A model generated the notes under the pieces. That model was not told where the DNA came from. It worked only from the letters and a program-made list of their open reading frames with translations, and searched no databases. Positions 26,578 through 35,417 of a DNA stretch of 45,387 bases are shown one piece after another. The position numbers and the translations under genes are program-made. Origin of the DNA: CAZJCK01 sp964544635 (GTDB lineage: Bacteria > Zixibacteria > MSB-5A5 > GN15 > FEB-12); NCBI GenBank assembly GCA_964544635.1, contig CAZJCK010000024.1, positions 1 to 45,387 on the forward strand, in the 5' to 3' direction. Each line of letters begins with the position of its first letter. Position 1 is the stretch's first letter.

Positions 26578-26974
26578 CCTCAGCCCACGATGATGGGCAA
26601 TGATGGGGTCCCCCCGAATGCGTAAGGTCCCCTGCAGGAGTGCTCTGTGCTGGGCAGGACTTTGACTTATTGCATATCAAATTCAATGCCCGGCGAAGCT
26701 CCCTGGGGCGACAACTAAGCTGATGAAAATCAAGTGGTTACGTATGAGACTGAGTAGTCATGCCGAGCTGGCGGTCGATGTAACTACAAGCAGCCATCAT
26801 CGGAGTGGTCAAATCGACTTCAGGCGAGATACAATTTCACTGCGCTGAAAACGGCACGCATCAGGTACGACACCACCCTCCCCCTTTGTCCCATGTTCGT
26901 ACGGGCATTCCTGGTCGTTGAGCATGTCCTCATCCGGTCCGCCACTGCGGCGGTCAAAGACGTTTACTATCCGC

Positions 26975-27724
26975 CTACAGGCAGATGTCGCACATGCTGC
27001 CGCCCGCAAAGAAGAAGTCCACCATGACAGCTAAGTCGACCGGGTCGACCGCGCCACTGCAATTTACGTCGCCCGACACCAACGGCGAAGGCGGTGCGCC
27101 ACCGGAAAAGAAGAAGTCGGTGAAGTAGGCGAGATCAACCGGGTCGATGGTACCGTCGGAATTGACATCCCCCGGAAACTTGCAGATTTCAATCCAGGCG
27201 CCATTGGGTGTCGCCGGTATCGTACGGTTCTGGCTGTCGCGCAAGGTCAGTTCAATGAACTTCACCTGCGTCGTACCATTATCGACCGCATTGAACTGAA
27301 ATCTCAGAAGTTCCCCCGGTCCCTCAATTGTCTGGGTGTCCGGCAGGTAGAAGATGTCGACAGTAAGTGACGACGAATCGCCGGCGAGGAAGTCCCAGAA
27401 AAGGGTCACCGAGTCGCCGGATGGGAACAGGCTGCCCGGTTCGATCGGTTGAAATGCCGTCGCACTGGTATCCAGCTCCACCACCGCGTTGTCGAAACCG
27501 ATCACCATATGTATGCCCTTCAGTCCGTTGTTGTACAGGCCGGTAATCGGATTGACGGCCATCACCGTCATCACTATGGTATCGCCCGGTTCGCCGTATA
27601 TCGTATCCGGGGCCATGTGGATGATGGCGTTATCGGCGGCGATCGGCGACACCAGCCCGGCAAGGAACAGGGTCGCGATGATGACGACGACAGTATGGAT
27701 CAAGGCGCGGAACAAATGTCGCAT
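26975..27724 (-). CDS. Secreted cohesin-like / dockerin-like protein
   Basis: 249 residues. A long signal peptide (about 1-31, HTVVVIIATLFLAGLV, cleavage near IAA-D) is followed by a cohesin-like sandwich (32-185: GDTIVMTVMAVNPITG, GIHMVIGFDNAVVELD, LLRFQFNAV). The C-terminal dockerin-like pair (187-249) has halves GDVNSDGTIDPVDLAYFTDF and GDVNCSGAVDPVDLAVMVDF, each ending in the F-x-GG signature, then a short CDICL end. The start is well supported: AGGAGGA lies about eight bases upstream, inside the preceding gene, whose last 25 bases overlap this one. The two genes are therefore translationally coupled and likely made in balanced amounts. It has no sorting tail or enzyme motif. Role presumably binding or assembly outside the inner membrane. 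Confidence 0.85.
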   Translation of the reverse strand: MRHLFRALIHTVVVIIATLFLAGLVSPIAADNAIIHMAPDTIYGEPGDTIVMTVMAVNPITGLYNNGLKGIHMVIGFDNAVVELDTSATAFQPIEPGSLFPSGDSVTLFWDFLAGDSSSLTVDIFYLPDTQTIEGPGELLRFQFNAVDNGTTQVKFIELTLRDSQNRTIPATPNGAWIEICKFPGDVNSDGTIDPVDLAYFTDFFFSGGAPPSPLVSGDVNCSGAVDPVDLAVMVDFFFAGGSMCDICL

Positions 27725-28443
27725 GGGGCTGCTCCTCCTGAGAACAGGTAGTCGACGAAGTAGGCGAGATCAATCGGGTTTGCTGCACCGTCGCAGTTGA
27801 GATCGGCTGAGCGGTCATCGGGCATCGGCGCGGCGCCGCCGCTGAAGAGCCAGTCCACCATGTACGATAAATCGACCGGACCGGCGGCGATGCCGTCATT
27901 GTTAACATCCCCGGTGGTAAAAGCGAGTGGACAGATGAGCAGTTGCCCGTCAAGCGCCCAGGCCGGGATTTCGACCAAGTCGGTTCCCTCCAGACGAGTG
28001 AAGAAGAAATGCAGATCGGTCAGGCCGCCATCCAGCATCACGAACGAAATCTTCGCCAGGTGTGAATAGCCGTCGATCGTGCGCCCTCCCGCCAGGCTGC
28101 CGAAAATGTCAAAGTACCATTCGTTCACGTTTGGGTCGAGGCTGTCCTTGTAGCTGAAGAACTGGTTGAACGAACTGCCGGCGGCACTCAGCCAGTCACC
28201 TGCCGGTACTATGGTGTCGATGCGCACCAGCGTGGTGTCGAATTGAATCTTTGCCCTGAAGAACGATGCATCCTGAATGCCGGTATCGATCGCAATGTAT
28301 ACGTCGAGCGTGTCGCCAACCCAGGCTGTTTCCACCGGCGGATCGAAAATGAACCGCTCCTGCGGAATGCGCTCACTTTCGGCTTGTCCGGTCGACACCC
28401 CGACAAAGGCTGTCACCAGGATTATGGCAAGTTGTCGAATCAT
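27700..28443 (-). CDS. Secreted cohesin-like / dockerin-like protein, paralogue of its neighbour
   Basis: 247 residues. Signal peptide 1-21 (IRQLAIILVTAFVGVSTGQA). A cohesin-like domain (about 30-180) has WVGDTLDVYIAIDTGIQ, RAKIQFDTTLVRID and LAKISFVMLDGG. The dockerin-like pair (182-247) has GDVNNDGIAAGPVDLSYMVD and ADLNCDGAANPIDLAYFVDY, each half closing with LFSGGAAP; it ends CDICSAP. Sequence and layout match the downstream gene and the C-terminus of the protein at 12431-13801, so these are members of one family. It follows the second giant protein after a hairpin and overlaps the next gene by 25 bp. Confidence 0.85.
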   Translation of the reverse strand: MIRQLAIILVTAFVGVSTGQAESERIPQERFIFDPPVETAWVGDTLDVYIAIDTGIQDASFFRAKIQFDTTLVRIDTIVPAGDWLSAAGSSFNQFFSYKDSLDPNVNEWYFDIFGSLAGGRTIDGYSHLAKISFVMLDGGLTDLHFFFTRLEGTDLVEIPAWALDGQLLICPLAFTTGDVNNDGIAAGPVDLSYMVDWLFSGGAAPMPDDRSADLNCDGAANPIDLAYFVDYLFSGGAAPCDICSAP

Positions 28444-28466
28444 TTCAGTTTCACTTTCTCAAGGAT

Positions 28467-28495
28467 GCCGGGGGATAGTTGTACCATCCCCCGGC
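28467..28495 (-). terminator. Intercistronic hairpin after the second giant gene
   Basis: A perfect 10-bp stem, GCCGGGGGAT (28467-28476) with ATCCCCCGGC (28486-28495), loop nine bases, in the 66-bp gap between the giant gene and the next gene. No T-run follows. It resembles the hairpins at 12334-12381 in position and may lower expression of the downstream genes or protect the giant mRNA. Confidence 0.6.
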
Positions 28496-28509
28496 ACCAT
28501 ATATTGTGC

Positions 28510-31500
28510 TTATTTCAGCAGGATCATCTTGCGAGTCTCGCTGAAGGCACCGGCCGTCAGGCGGTACAGGTAGATGCCACTGGCAACACGGTTGCCGGCG
28601 TCATCCCGCGCCTGCCAGGTTACATCGTAGGTACCTGCTTCGAGCCGCTCGTCGAGGAGCAGCGCGACCCGCTGTCCCAGCATGTTATATACTTCGAGCC
28701 GGGTCTCGCCGGCGACCGGGAGGCTGAAGTTGATAACCGTTGCCGGGTTGAACGGATTGGGGTAGTTCTGCGACAAGGCGAAACGATCCGGCACCGTGGC
28801 GCCAACACTGGTGCGCACGGCGGCCCGCAATTCGTTGTTCTCCAGGTCGCGCATGACCACATCGGCCAGTTCGATCGGCGCAGATGCGTCGCTCGGCGTG
28901 CTGAACGTCAGTTCAGCTACCGTGCCCGAACCGACAATCGGCATCCCCTTGCCGAGCAGCATGAAGTCGAACCGCGTGCCCTGTTCGGTCGGCACTGCTT
29001 TGTGGAAGATCGGCAGACCCGACTCTTCCGCGGCTTCGCTTAACTCAAGAGTGCGGAGCGTCTGTGTCGCATCATGCTTCACCAGAACACTGAAACCCTT
29101 CACGCTGGCGTCGTTGTTTTCAAGAAGCAGCTTCCAGGTTTCGGTCTCGGCGTTCGGATCACGCTCCAGCGCCAGGCCAAGCGGACCGTTGACTGTCTGA
29201 CCGGCGAACATCGGTACACCCTTCAGGGTGGGGGAGACGCGATCGAAGTTGATGGCAAAGATAATACCATCCTCAAAGTCAATCACGCCGTCCGGCACCG
29301 GAATCGAATCCAGGTTGCCCGTCACCGTCGGACCATAATCGACCTCACCGACAAAGCCGGGGTTACCGGTCGACGTTCCGTAGGCCGTGTAAAGCGGGTT
29401 GAGGTCTTCGGCATAGACGAAACCGTCATAGTCGCCGAAGCCACCGCTGCCGCCGACATCGCCGAGCCAGTAGGAGGCGGCGCGATCGCGCGAGGACGGC
29501 ACGCCGACTGAGAAGTTACCGGCCGAATCATAGGCGAACGCCGCATAGTAATAGATGTCGCGGGTGCCGTCGTTGAGATCCTGGATGTCGATGTGCGAGG
29601 TCGAGGGACCGTCGTACACCGTATTGCCCTGCGTCTGGTTCACCGGGTAACCGGGCACCGGAGCGCCATAGGCAGGATATCCGTTCCAGCGTACGCGCTG
29701 GATGCGAATGCCGGCCAGGTCGGAGTTAGGCGGATTGGTCCAGCTCAACTTGATCCGGTTGTGTCCCGGCAGGGCGCGCAGCGCGGTCGGCGAGGCCGGC
29801 GGCAAGGCGTCCTTGATGAAACACCAGCTGTAGCTGCAGGAGTCGGCGAAGCGACGACCATTCACGTCGACCACCTGGAAGTATACACAGTGATTACCGT
29901 TCGCCAGTCCGGCATAGCCCGGAATCGACCAGCCGGCATTATTGTAGGCGGCGGTGCCCACATCAGCCGCCAGCAGCGACCAGGTACCGTTGCAGTTGTC
30001 GAGACTGTAAAAGATCGAGTCGATCTCGCAGTTGTCGGTCGCCTGCAGGGTCAGGACCGGCGTGTTGGTCACCGTGAAGTACTGACCCGACGCCGGGGCG
30101 GTTACCACCATATCGGGATCGCCACAGTCGGCGACCACCGCAACGGCGTTGGGTAGCGGCGACGGAATCGAGTCGTTGTTGCTGTCTCGCATCAGCAGGT
30201 AGTCGGCATAAATATCCGACGACGTGCAGATGTCATCGCTACTGTTCATCGTAACCGTGAACAATGTCTGCGGTCCGGTCGCCGAGCCGGTCTTCACCAG
30301 CAGCGGGATCGTCACCGTGTCGGTGCCGACACCGTCGGCGCTGAACGTCGGCGGCAGAATCTCGAAGTTCGCATCGGCTACCGCCAGGTTCGAAAGCGTG
30401 AGTTGTCCCGGATAGATCAGGCGCAGATTAGCACCCTCGAGATCGGTCACGCTGGCAGCCAGGAAGACGTCGAACACCAGATCATCCGGGTCACAGTAGT
30501 ACAGGATGTCATCCGGAGTGAAGACAATACCGCTCGACACCCACGGGCAGTAGTCCACGGTACCCACGACTTCATTACCCAGCGAACCATGAATTTCAGC
30601 CGTCTGGTTCTTCATGTCAGCGGCCGGGAAACAACTGCCGATGGTGGCTTCCTGCGTGCCGGAGTTGTCCAGCGGCCCGCCGTAGCTGCCCCAGTAGTTG
30701 TTCTCGGCATCAACAGCGCCGGTCAGGAAATTCTGGAAGCCGGTGCTGTTGCCGGAGATGTTGTTGTTCGAGAACAGTATTGTCGACGGCCAGCCGTTGT
30801 AGAGACCGATGCCAAGATTGGCGTTGCCGACAACCTGGTTGCCGTCAAACGTCAGGTCCTTCGGGCCGTACGGACCGTCTTCGGTGTACCAGGACTCGGC
30901 ATAGGCGCTCAGGAAGACGCCGAACGAGTTGTTGGCCATGGTATTGCCGACGAGGTTCAGGTTGCGACCGCAATCAATCCACAGGCCCGACGCACCGGCG
31001 TCGTGCAGATTGTTGTCCGCCACCTGCAATGCCGCTCCCGCCGAGGTTATCGATTGCAGCACCATCGCCGCATTCGTCGTATTGTACACCTCGTTATTGG
31101 CGACATACAGCCCCTCGTAGTCCAGATGCGCCGTAATGCGGGCCGGATCACCAACCGGATAGCCGAACCCTTCCGACTCATATCCGATGTAGATACCAAA
31201 GCCATGCGTGGTGTGCGCAATGTCATGCACCAGCAGATTGGTGAGGGTTACGTTGTGCAGGTTGCCGGGCGGGGTCGATTCATACCCGACCACGACACCG
31301 TTACCACTCGATGTGTAGTTAGCGATTTCAAAGTTGTCGAATGTCACATCACCCGATGTCACACTCACAGCAGTACCGCTCAAGCTGGCACCGTCCAGCA
31401 CCGGTTTGGACAGACCGGCCACCGTCAGCGGCTTGTAAATCACGATCGTTTCATTGTAGCTGCCGGCGCTGACATTGACAATGTCATTGGCCGAAGCAGC

Positions 31501-34500
31501 ATCGATCGCCGCCTGGATGGTACCGTTGGTACTTGCCACCCAGGTCCACGGTGTAGTGTGCGGATCGCCGACATAGTTGGCGCCGTACCACGGCGAGTAC
31601 AACCAGTCACCGTCGACCATGCCGGCCACGGTTGCTTCGTCGGCAGCGCCAAACCAGTTGAACTGCGCATTCTGCTGCGTCGCCATGGTCGAACCAAGCG
31701 CATAGGTATTGCCCGACAGGTCGTTGTCGTTGGCTGTTACCTCGACCGGGCCACCGTAATCATAGGCGAAGATACCGTAGTCCCAGTTATTGATGGTGCA
31801 ACCGGACACGTTCAGCACCGCCGTTTCGGTCGAGGTCGAGAACGCCCCGATACCCCAACTGGCCACAGCGCCGGTACCGGTCAACGTCGTATTGGTCAGG
31901 TTGACCACCGACGGCGCTGCCGACTTGGAGCGCTGTGCCTTGGCGTCAGGCATTTGCGGATCGATCGGCTGTGCCATCAGGCGATCTTCCGCGCCCAGCG
32001 CGCTGGCCGCCGCACCGCGGTACAGGTAAAATCCGTCACCGATCGGGTTGGTAATCGAACCGTTGGTGAAACTGCCGCTACCGTCGATCCAGTACACACT
32101 GGTCTGGCAGCCGTCGAGTCCGATGTCATCGGCCACCACGTTGTACAAACCCTGCACCAGGAAACCGGTCGCGCTCCAGGTGGCGCCGGTGTAATTGATG
32201 CCGGTGACATCACAATTGGTGGCGCTGCCGGCGCAACCGAACTGAATACCATTCTGCGCGATCGTCGATGTCGGTCCCGCGCCGGTCACGATACAGTCGG
32301 ACACATTCATCGTCAGGTATGCACCGGTTCCGGTGATACCGTTCTTCTGGAAGTCGTCCACGGTGCAGTTGATGATGTCGACAGTCTGGTTCGGACTGGC
32401 AGCCGCCGTGGCATAGATTCCCAGGCCGTGCTGCGCACCGTCAAACGGCGTGTTGCGAATACCGGTCACATAGCAATCGGCAATCGTGCCCGAGGCCTCG
32501 CTGTAGGCGACACCGACCATGCGATAATTGGCGTTACCCAGACCCAGACCGTCGACCGTAAACCCGGTCATATCGACCGTTGCATTGTCGACAAAAACTA
32601 CCGGGTAGTTGTCATTAGTCGTTGTGAAGAAGCTCGTCAGGCTGGCGGGTGAATGGATCAGCGAAGATCCCACGCCATCACCGTTCAGGGTCACATCTTT
32701 GGTGACATGAACCTGCTCGACATACGTACCGGGGCCGACCTCAACTGTGCCGCCGGCCTGAACCGCCGCGAGGCCGTCACCGATGTTGTCAAATGCATCG
32801 TAGCCCCACAGATGTCCGCCGGCGCTGCCGGAGGTGTAGTCATCGTCGACATAGACGATAGAGGGACCGGAGGCGGTCAGGTTGCAGACCGTGAAGCTGT
32901 TGTCGGCGCACCAGGGGTCGAAGTCGACATTGCCGAAGTTCTCGGCGCTCACACCGGCGATGGTCACCGTTCCCCAGTAGTTATCCGTAGCCGCTACTTG
33001 CGGTGTGGCCTGGTTGACCAGTGAGCCATATGCCGAACCGTCGACGCCGCCATAGGTCTGCACGTTGTTGCTGAACTCGGTATGGAAGACCGTGACATTG
33101 GTCGGGCTGGTGTTGCTCTTGCCCGGCTCGCCGATGCGCAGGCCGCGCTCGTTACCGTCGAACAGGCAGTTGAGGACCTGCACATTGTTGACGACCGCCG
33201 GGTAGGCGGCATAGCTCGGATCGCTGCCGGTGCCGCGTCCCTTCACCGCCAGGCCAACGCCTTCTTTCAAACCGAGGGCGTTGTTCTGGAACGTACAACC
33301 GTCAAAGACAAAGTTCTGGTACGTTTCCTGACCCTTGAGATTAATGTCCAATCCGGCATGCCAGGCGGCATTAAAGAAGCCAAGGAACTGACCATTACCG
33401 ATAACGTCACAATTCGTGAAGGTGGCATTGGACAGCTTTTCGACATACATCCCCTTGGCATCATTGTAGTTGAAGCTGGTGTTGGATACATCCACCTGGT
33501 CGACCATCGGGCCACCCGGAGGATAATAGGTCGAGTTGTTCTTGAAGAAGTACCAGCCATAGGTCAGGTTATCGAAGGCGCAATCGGTAACTGTCAAATT
33601 GTTGACCGATACTGGATTGAGAATCTTCAAGCCAACTTCATTCTCGGTGTCGGTTTCCGGATTGCTGCCAACGATGTGCAGGTTATCCAGCTCGAGGTAG
33701 TCGCAGTCGGCCGACACCAGTACGCCGGACGCCTCGATCGGGTTAAAACGCATGCCGCCCAGCAGCATAGGATTCGCCATTGTGCCGGTGGCGGTGATCT
33801 CGCACACCGTCGTGTTGGCACCCGGCGCTACGATCGTATTGGTCAGGTTTTCACCCGAACCGGCGCCGGTGATGGCAAGCTGTTTGTCCAGGACGAACGA
33901 CTGCGTGTAGTAGCCCGGATCGGCCGTGATGACATCACCAGCGGTGGCATTGTCGATGGCATCCTGGAACGTGTAGTGATCGGTCGTGGCAGTCACATTA
34001 TGAATACCGCCGGCGCCTTCAAAATCGAACGACAAGGTGTCGCCGCCGGCCGCCGGTTTGAGGATCATGACCAGGTCATCGATGTGACCATCGAAACTGG
34101 CCGCCCACGCCGTGCCGGTGCCAAACTTGATCAGCCAGACCTCTTCGGATGCATAGTCGATCGGTGTGAGGTCACCGGAGCCAAAATAATCGCTCCAGGT
34201 GATCGGGCCGGCCTGGATATCAGCCAGCGTCGGGCCGCCATAACCGCCGATCAGGTTGGCATGATTGTGGTCGATCCAGGTCAGTTCGTTGGTGGCGCCG
34301 TCGGTTACCCAGTGATTCCAGGCAGCCGCAGTGTAGCTGTAATTGTTGCTGTACAGCGGTTCGGCGTTGAGCCGGTGGCCGTACCAGGAATCGCCGCCGA
34401 CAAACGGCTGGGTGTAGATGGCAACGAAGAAGTCGACACCGGAGCCATACGGCGCCAGTGAGCCATCCTTGGTGCGATACGAGATGCTCTCAATATCGCC

Positions 34501-34740
34501 TACCGTGATCGACGTTCCGAGAGTAGCTTCATCGATGTAGAAGTAGAACTCGACATACGGCTTGGAATTATCAGCCTGCCAGCTGCCGCTGCCGGTGTAC
34601 GCCTCGGTCGTACTACCGAGACAACCGAACGAAAGGGCGGTCGAGCCGTTGGCCTCAATGTGAGTGGTGGCGGCGAACGGTGCTGCCGTGAACAACAGGC
34701 AGACCAGCATCACCGAGAGAGTGAACGTTAAGGATTTCAC
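28510..34740 (-). CDS. Giant secreted beta-helix protein with cohesin-like, Fn3, dockerin-like and sorting domains
   Basis: About 2076 residues from a GTG at 34740, which follows AGGAGGA by about ten bases and starts directly at a signal peptide (KSLTFTLSVMLVCLLFTAA). An upstream in-frame ATG (34788) would add 16 residues of non-signal character. After a strand-rich N-terminal domain (about 30-230), several long blocks of right-handed beta-helix repeats fill about 240-1430, with typical turns (LTVTDCAFDNL, VEVTANDNDLSGN). Next come a cohesin-like domain (about 1440-1560), an Ig-like domain, an Fn3 domain (about 1655-1745, HNRIKLSWTNPPNSD), an acidic dockerin-like segment (GDVGGSGGFGDYDGF), a second cohesin-like domain (about 1850-1970) and a sorting tail (QNYPNPFNPAT, ending KMILLK). 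Surface display is inferred. The helix may bind or cut polysaccharide, but no catalytic set is evident. Confidence 0.88.
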   Translation of the reverse strand: MKSLTFTLSVMLVCLLFTAAPFAATTHIEANGSTALSFGCLGSTTEAYTGSGSWQADNSKPYVEFYFYIDEATLGTSITVGDIESISYRTKDGSLAPYGSGVDFFVAIYTQPFVGGDSWYGHRLNAEPLYSNNYSYTAAAWNHWVTDGATNELTWIDHNHANLIGGYGGPTLADIQAGPITWSDYFGSGDLTPIDYASEEVWLIKFGTGTAWAASFDGHIDDLVMILKPAAGGDTLSFDFEGAGGIHNVTATTDHYTFQDAIDNATAGDVITADPGYYTQSFVLDKQLAITGAGSGENLTNTIVAPGANTTVCEITATGTMANPMLLGGMRFNPIEASGVLVSADCDYLELDNLHIVGSNPETDTENEVGLKILNPVSVNNLTVTDCAFDNLTYGWYFFKNNSTYYPPGGPMVDQVDVSNTSFNYNDAKGMYVEKLSNATFTNCDVIGNGQFLGFFNAAWHAGLDINLKGQETYQNFVFDGCTFQNNALGLKEGVGLAVKGRGTGSDPSYAAYPAVVNNVQVLNCLFDGNERGLRIGEPGKSNTSPTNVTVFHTEFSNNVQTYGGVDGSAYGSLVNQATPQVAATDNYWGTVTIAGVSAENFGNVDFDPWCADNSFTVCNLTASGPSIVYVDDDYTSGSAGGHLWGYDAFDNIGDGLAAVQAGGTVEVGPGTYVEQVHVTKDVTLNGDGVGSSLIHSPASLTSFFTTTNDNYPVVFVDNATVDMTGFTVDGLGLGNANYRMVGVAYSEASGTIADCYVTGIRNTPFDGAQHGLGIYATAAASPNQTVDIINCTVDDFQKNGITGTGAYLTMNVSDCIVTGAGPTSTIAQNGIQFGCAGSATNCDVTGINYTGATWSATGFLVQGLYNVVADDIGLDGCQTSVYWIDGSGSFTNGSITNPIGDGFYLYRGAAASALGAEDRLMAQPIDPQMPDAKAQRSKSAAPSVVNLTNTTLTGTGAVASWGIGAFSTSTETAVLNVSGCTINNWDYGIFAYDYGGPVEVTANDNDLSGNTYALGSTMATQQNAQFNWFGAADEATVAGMVDGDWLYSPWYGANYVGDPHTTPWTWVASTNGTIQAAIDAASANDIVNVSAGSYNETIVIYKPLTVAGLSKPVLDGASLSGTAVSVTSGDVTFDNFEIANYTSSGNGVVVGYESTPPGNLHNVTLTNLLVHDIAHTTHGFGIYIGYESEGFGYPVGDPARITAHLDYEGLYVANNEVYNTTNAAMVLQSITSAGAALQVADNNLHDAGASGLWIDCGRNLNLVGNTMANNSFGVFLSAYAESWYTEDGPYGPKDLTFDGNQVVGNANLGIGLYNGWPSTILFSNNNISGNSTGFQNFLTGAVDAENNYWGSYGGPLDNSGTQEATIGSCFPAADMKNQTAEIHGSLGNEVVGTVDYCPWVSSGIVFTPDDILYYCDPDDLVFDVFLAASVTDLEGANLRLIYPGQLTLSNLAVADANFEILPPTFSADGVGTDTVTIPLLVKTGSATGPQTLFTVTMNSSDDICTSSDIYADYLLMRDSNNDSIPSPLPNAVAVVADCGDPDMVVTAPASGQYFTVTNTPVLTLQATDNCEIDSIFYSLDNCNGTWSLLAADVGTAAYNNAGWSIPGYAGLANGNHCVYFQVVDVNGRRFADSCSYSWCFIKDALPPASPTALRALPGHNRIKLSWTNPPNSDLAGIRIQRVRWNGYPAYGAPVPGYPVNQTQGNTVYDGPSTSHIDIQDLNDGTRDIYYYAAFAYDSAGNFSVGVPSSRDRAASYWLGDVGGSGGFGDYDGFVYAEDLNPLYTAYGTSTGNPGFVGEVDYGPTVTGNLDSIPVPDGVIDFEDGIIFAINFDRVSPTLKGVPMFAGQTVNGPLGLALERDPNAETETWKLLLENNDASVKGFSVLVKHDATQTLRTLELSEAAEESGLPIFHKAVPTEQGTRFDFMLLGKGMPIVGSGTVAELTFSTPSDASAPIELADVVMRDLENNELRAAVRTSVGATVPDRFALSQNYPNPFNPATVINFSLPVAGETRLEVYNMLGQRVALLLDERLEAGTYDVTWQARDDAGNRVASGIYLYRLTAGAFSETRKMILLK

Positions 34741-35417
34741 AAGCAATTCTCCTCCTGTGCTGAAAGTACACGTGAATCTGTGTTTCATAGCCTAGCGAAG
34801 TAAGTAGATGTGTCGATACGCGAACAGCCCTGCGCTGTCGTGACCGAACCGTATCGACCCCGCATAGATACTGAACGGTAGTCCCTTCTGTCCTCCTCTA
34901 CGTTGTGGCCGATGTTCACATCGACCCGTTTGGCCGCATCCATCGAGCATGCAAACATGCATCGGGCTATCGAACCCGCATCAGCGCCCGCCGCGGACAT
35001 ACGTCCCCGCTCGCGAACGGCCATGATCCGATGCCGCTCAATTAGTACTTACTGAACAGGGGGGGACGGGTAGTACAAAGGCTACCATGCCAGATGGTTC
35101 AAATGTAATCCTGATGATGCTGACGAACCCTGCGCTACTCTTGTCCGCCTCCTAATCGTCCCTGTACACAAAACCTGCGTCTGCACCCAGTATAATGCCT
35201 GCCATGGCGGCTGTCAATTCCAAAGCGGACTCAATGAGAGATTTTCTGACGATAATGCTGCGAGTGGTCATCCACAAGGCATCCGGCCACGACTTGCATG
35301 AATCTCGCCCATCGGTCGTGGTGGACTTCACCCCAGCAGACCGGGGCTGTAGTGCAAGCCGGCATGATCACGTCAGTGCAGGCGGGCCAGTGTGCGGTCG
35401 ATTACCGTCACCAATGG
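34741..35417. other. 0.7 kb gap between two minus-strand operons
   Basis: Contains the ribosome binding site of the giant gene (AGGAGGA on the minus strand near 34750) and presumably its promoter, which I could not place. A small dyad GCATG-CAAA-CATGC lies near 34948-34961. Nothing coding is convincing, and no clear terminator for the regulator gene ending at 35418 was found. Confidence 0.4.

Larger units (their letters stand above)
25748..26974. other. 1.2 kb non-coding region between convergent operons
   Basis: No frame here looks protein-coding. The region separates the plus-strand kinase/regulator operon from the minus-strand secreted-protein genes, and four strong hairpins stand out at 26103-26129, 26188-26209, 26216-26252 and 26551-26577. 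Two can be read as terminators for the flanking operons, but they lie 400-500 bp beyond the nearest stop codons, so long 3' leaders or a small RNA are possible. Confidence 0.5.

Noticed and set aside
30403..32652. A 749-codon open frame on the plus strand
   Set aside because: It lies fully opposite the giant minus-strand gene; its translation has no domain motifs and is rich in Arg, Val, Gly and His as expected of antisense GC-rich sequence. The minus-strand frame has clear beta-helix repeats.
33082..34461. A 459-codon open frame on the plus strand
   Set aside because: Antisense shadow of the same giant gene, with no recognisable motif or ribosome site.
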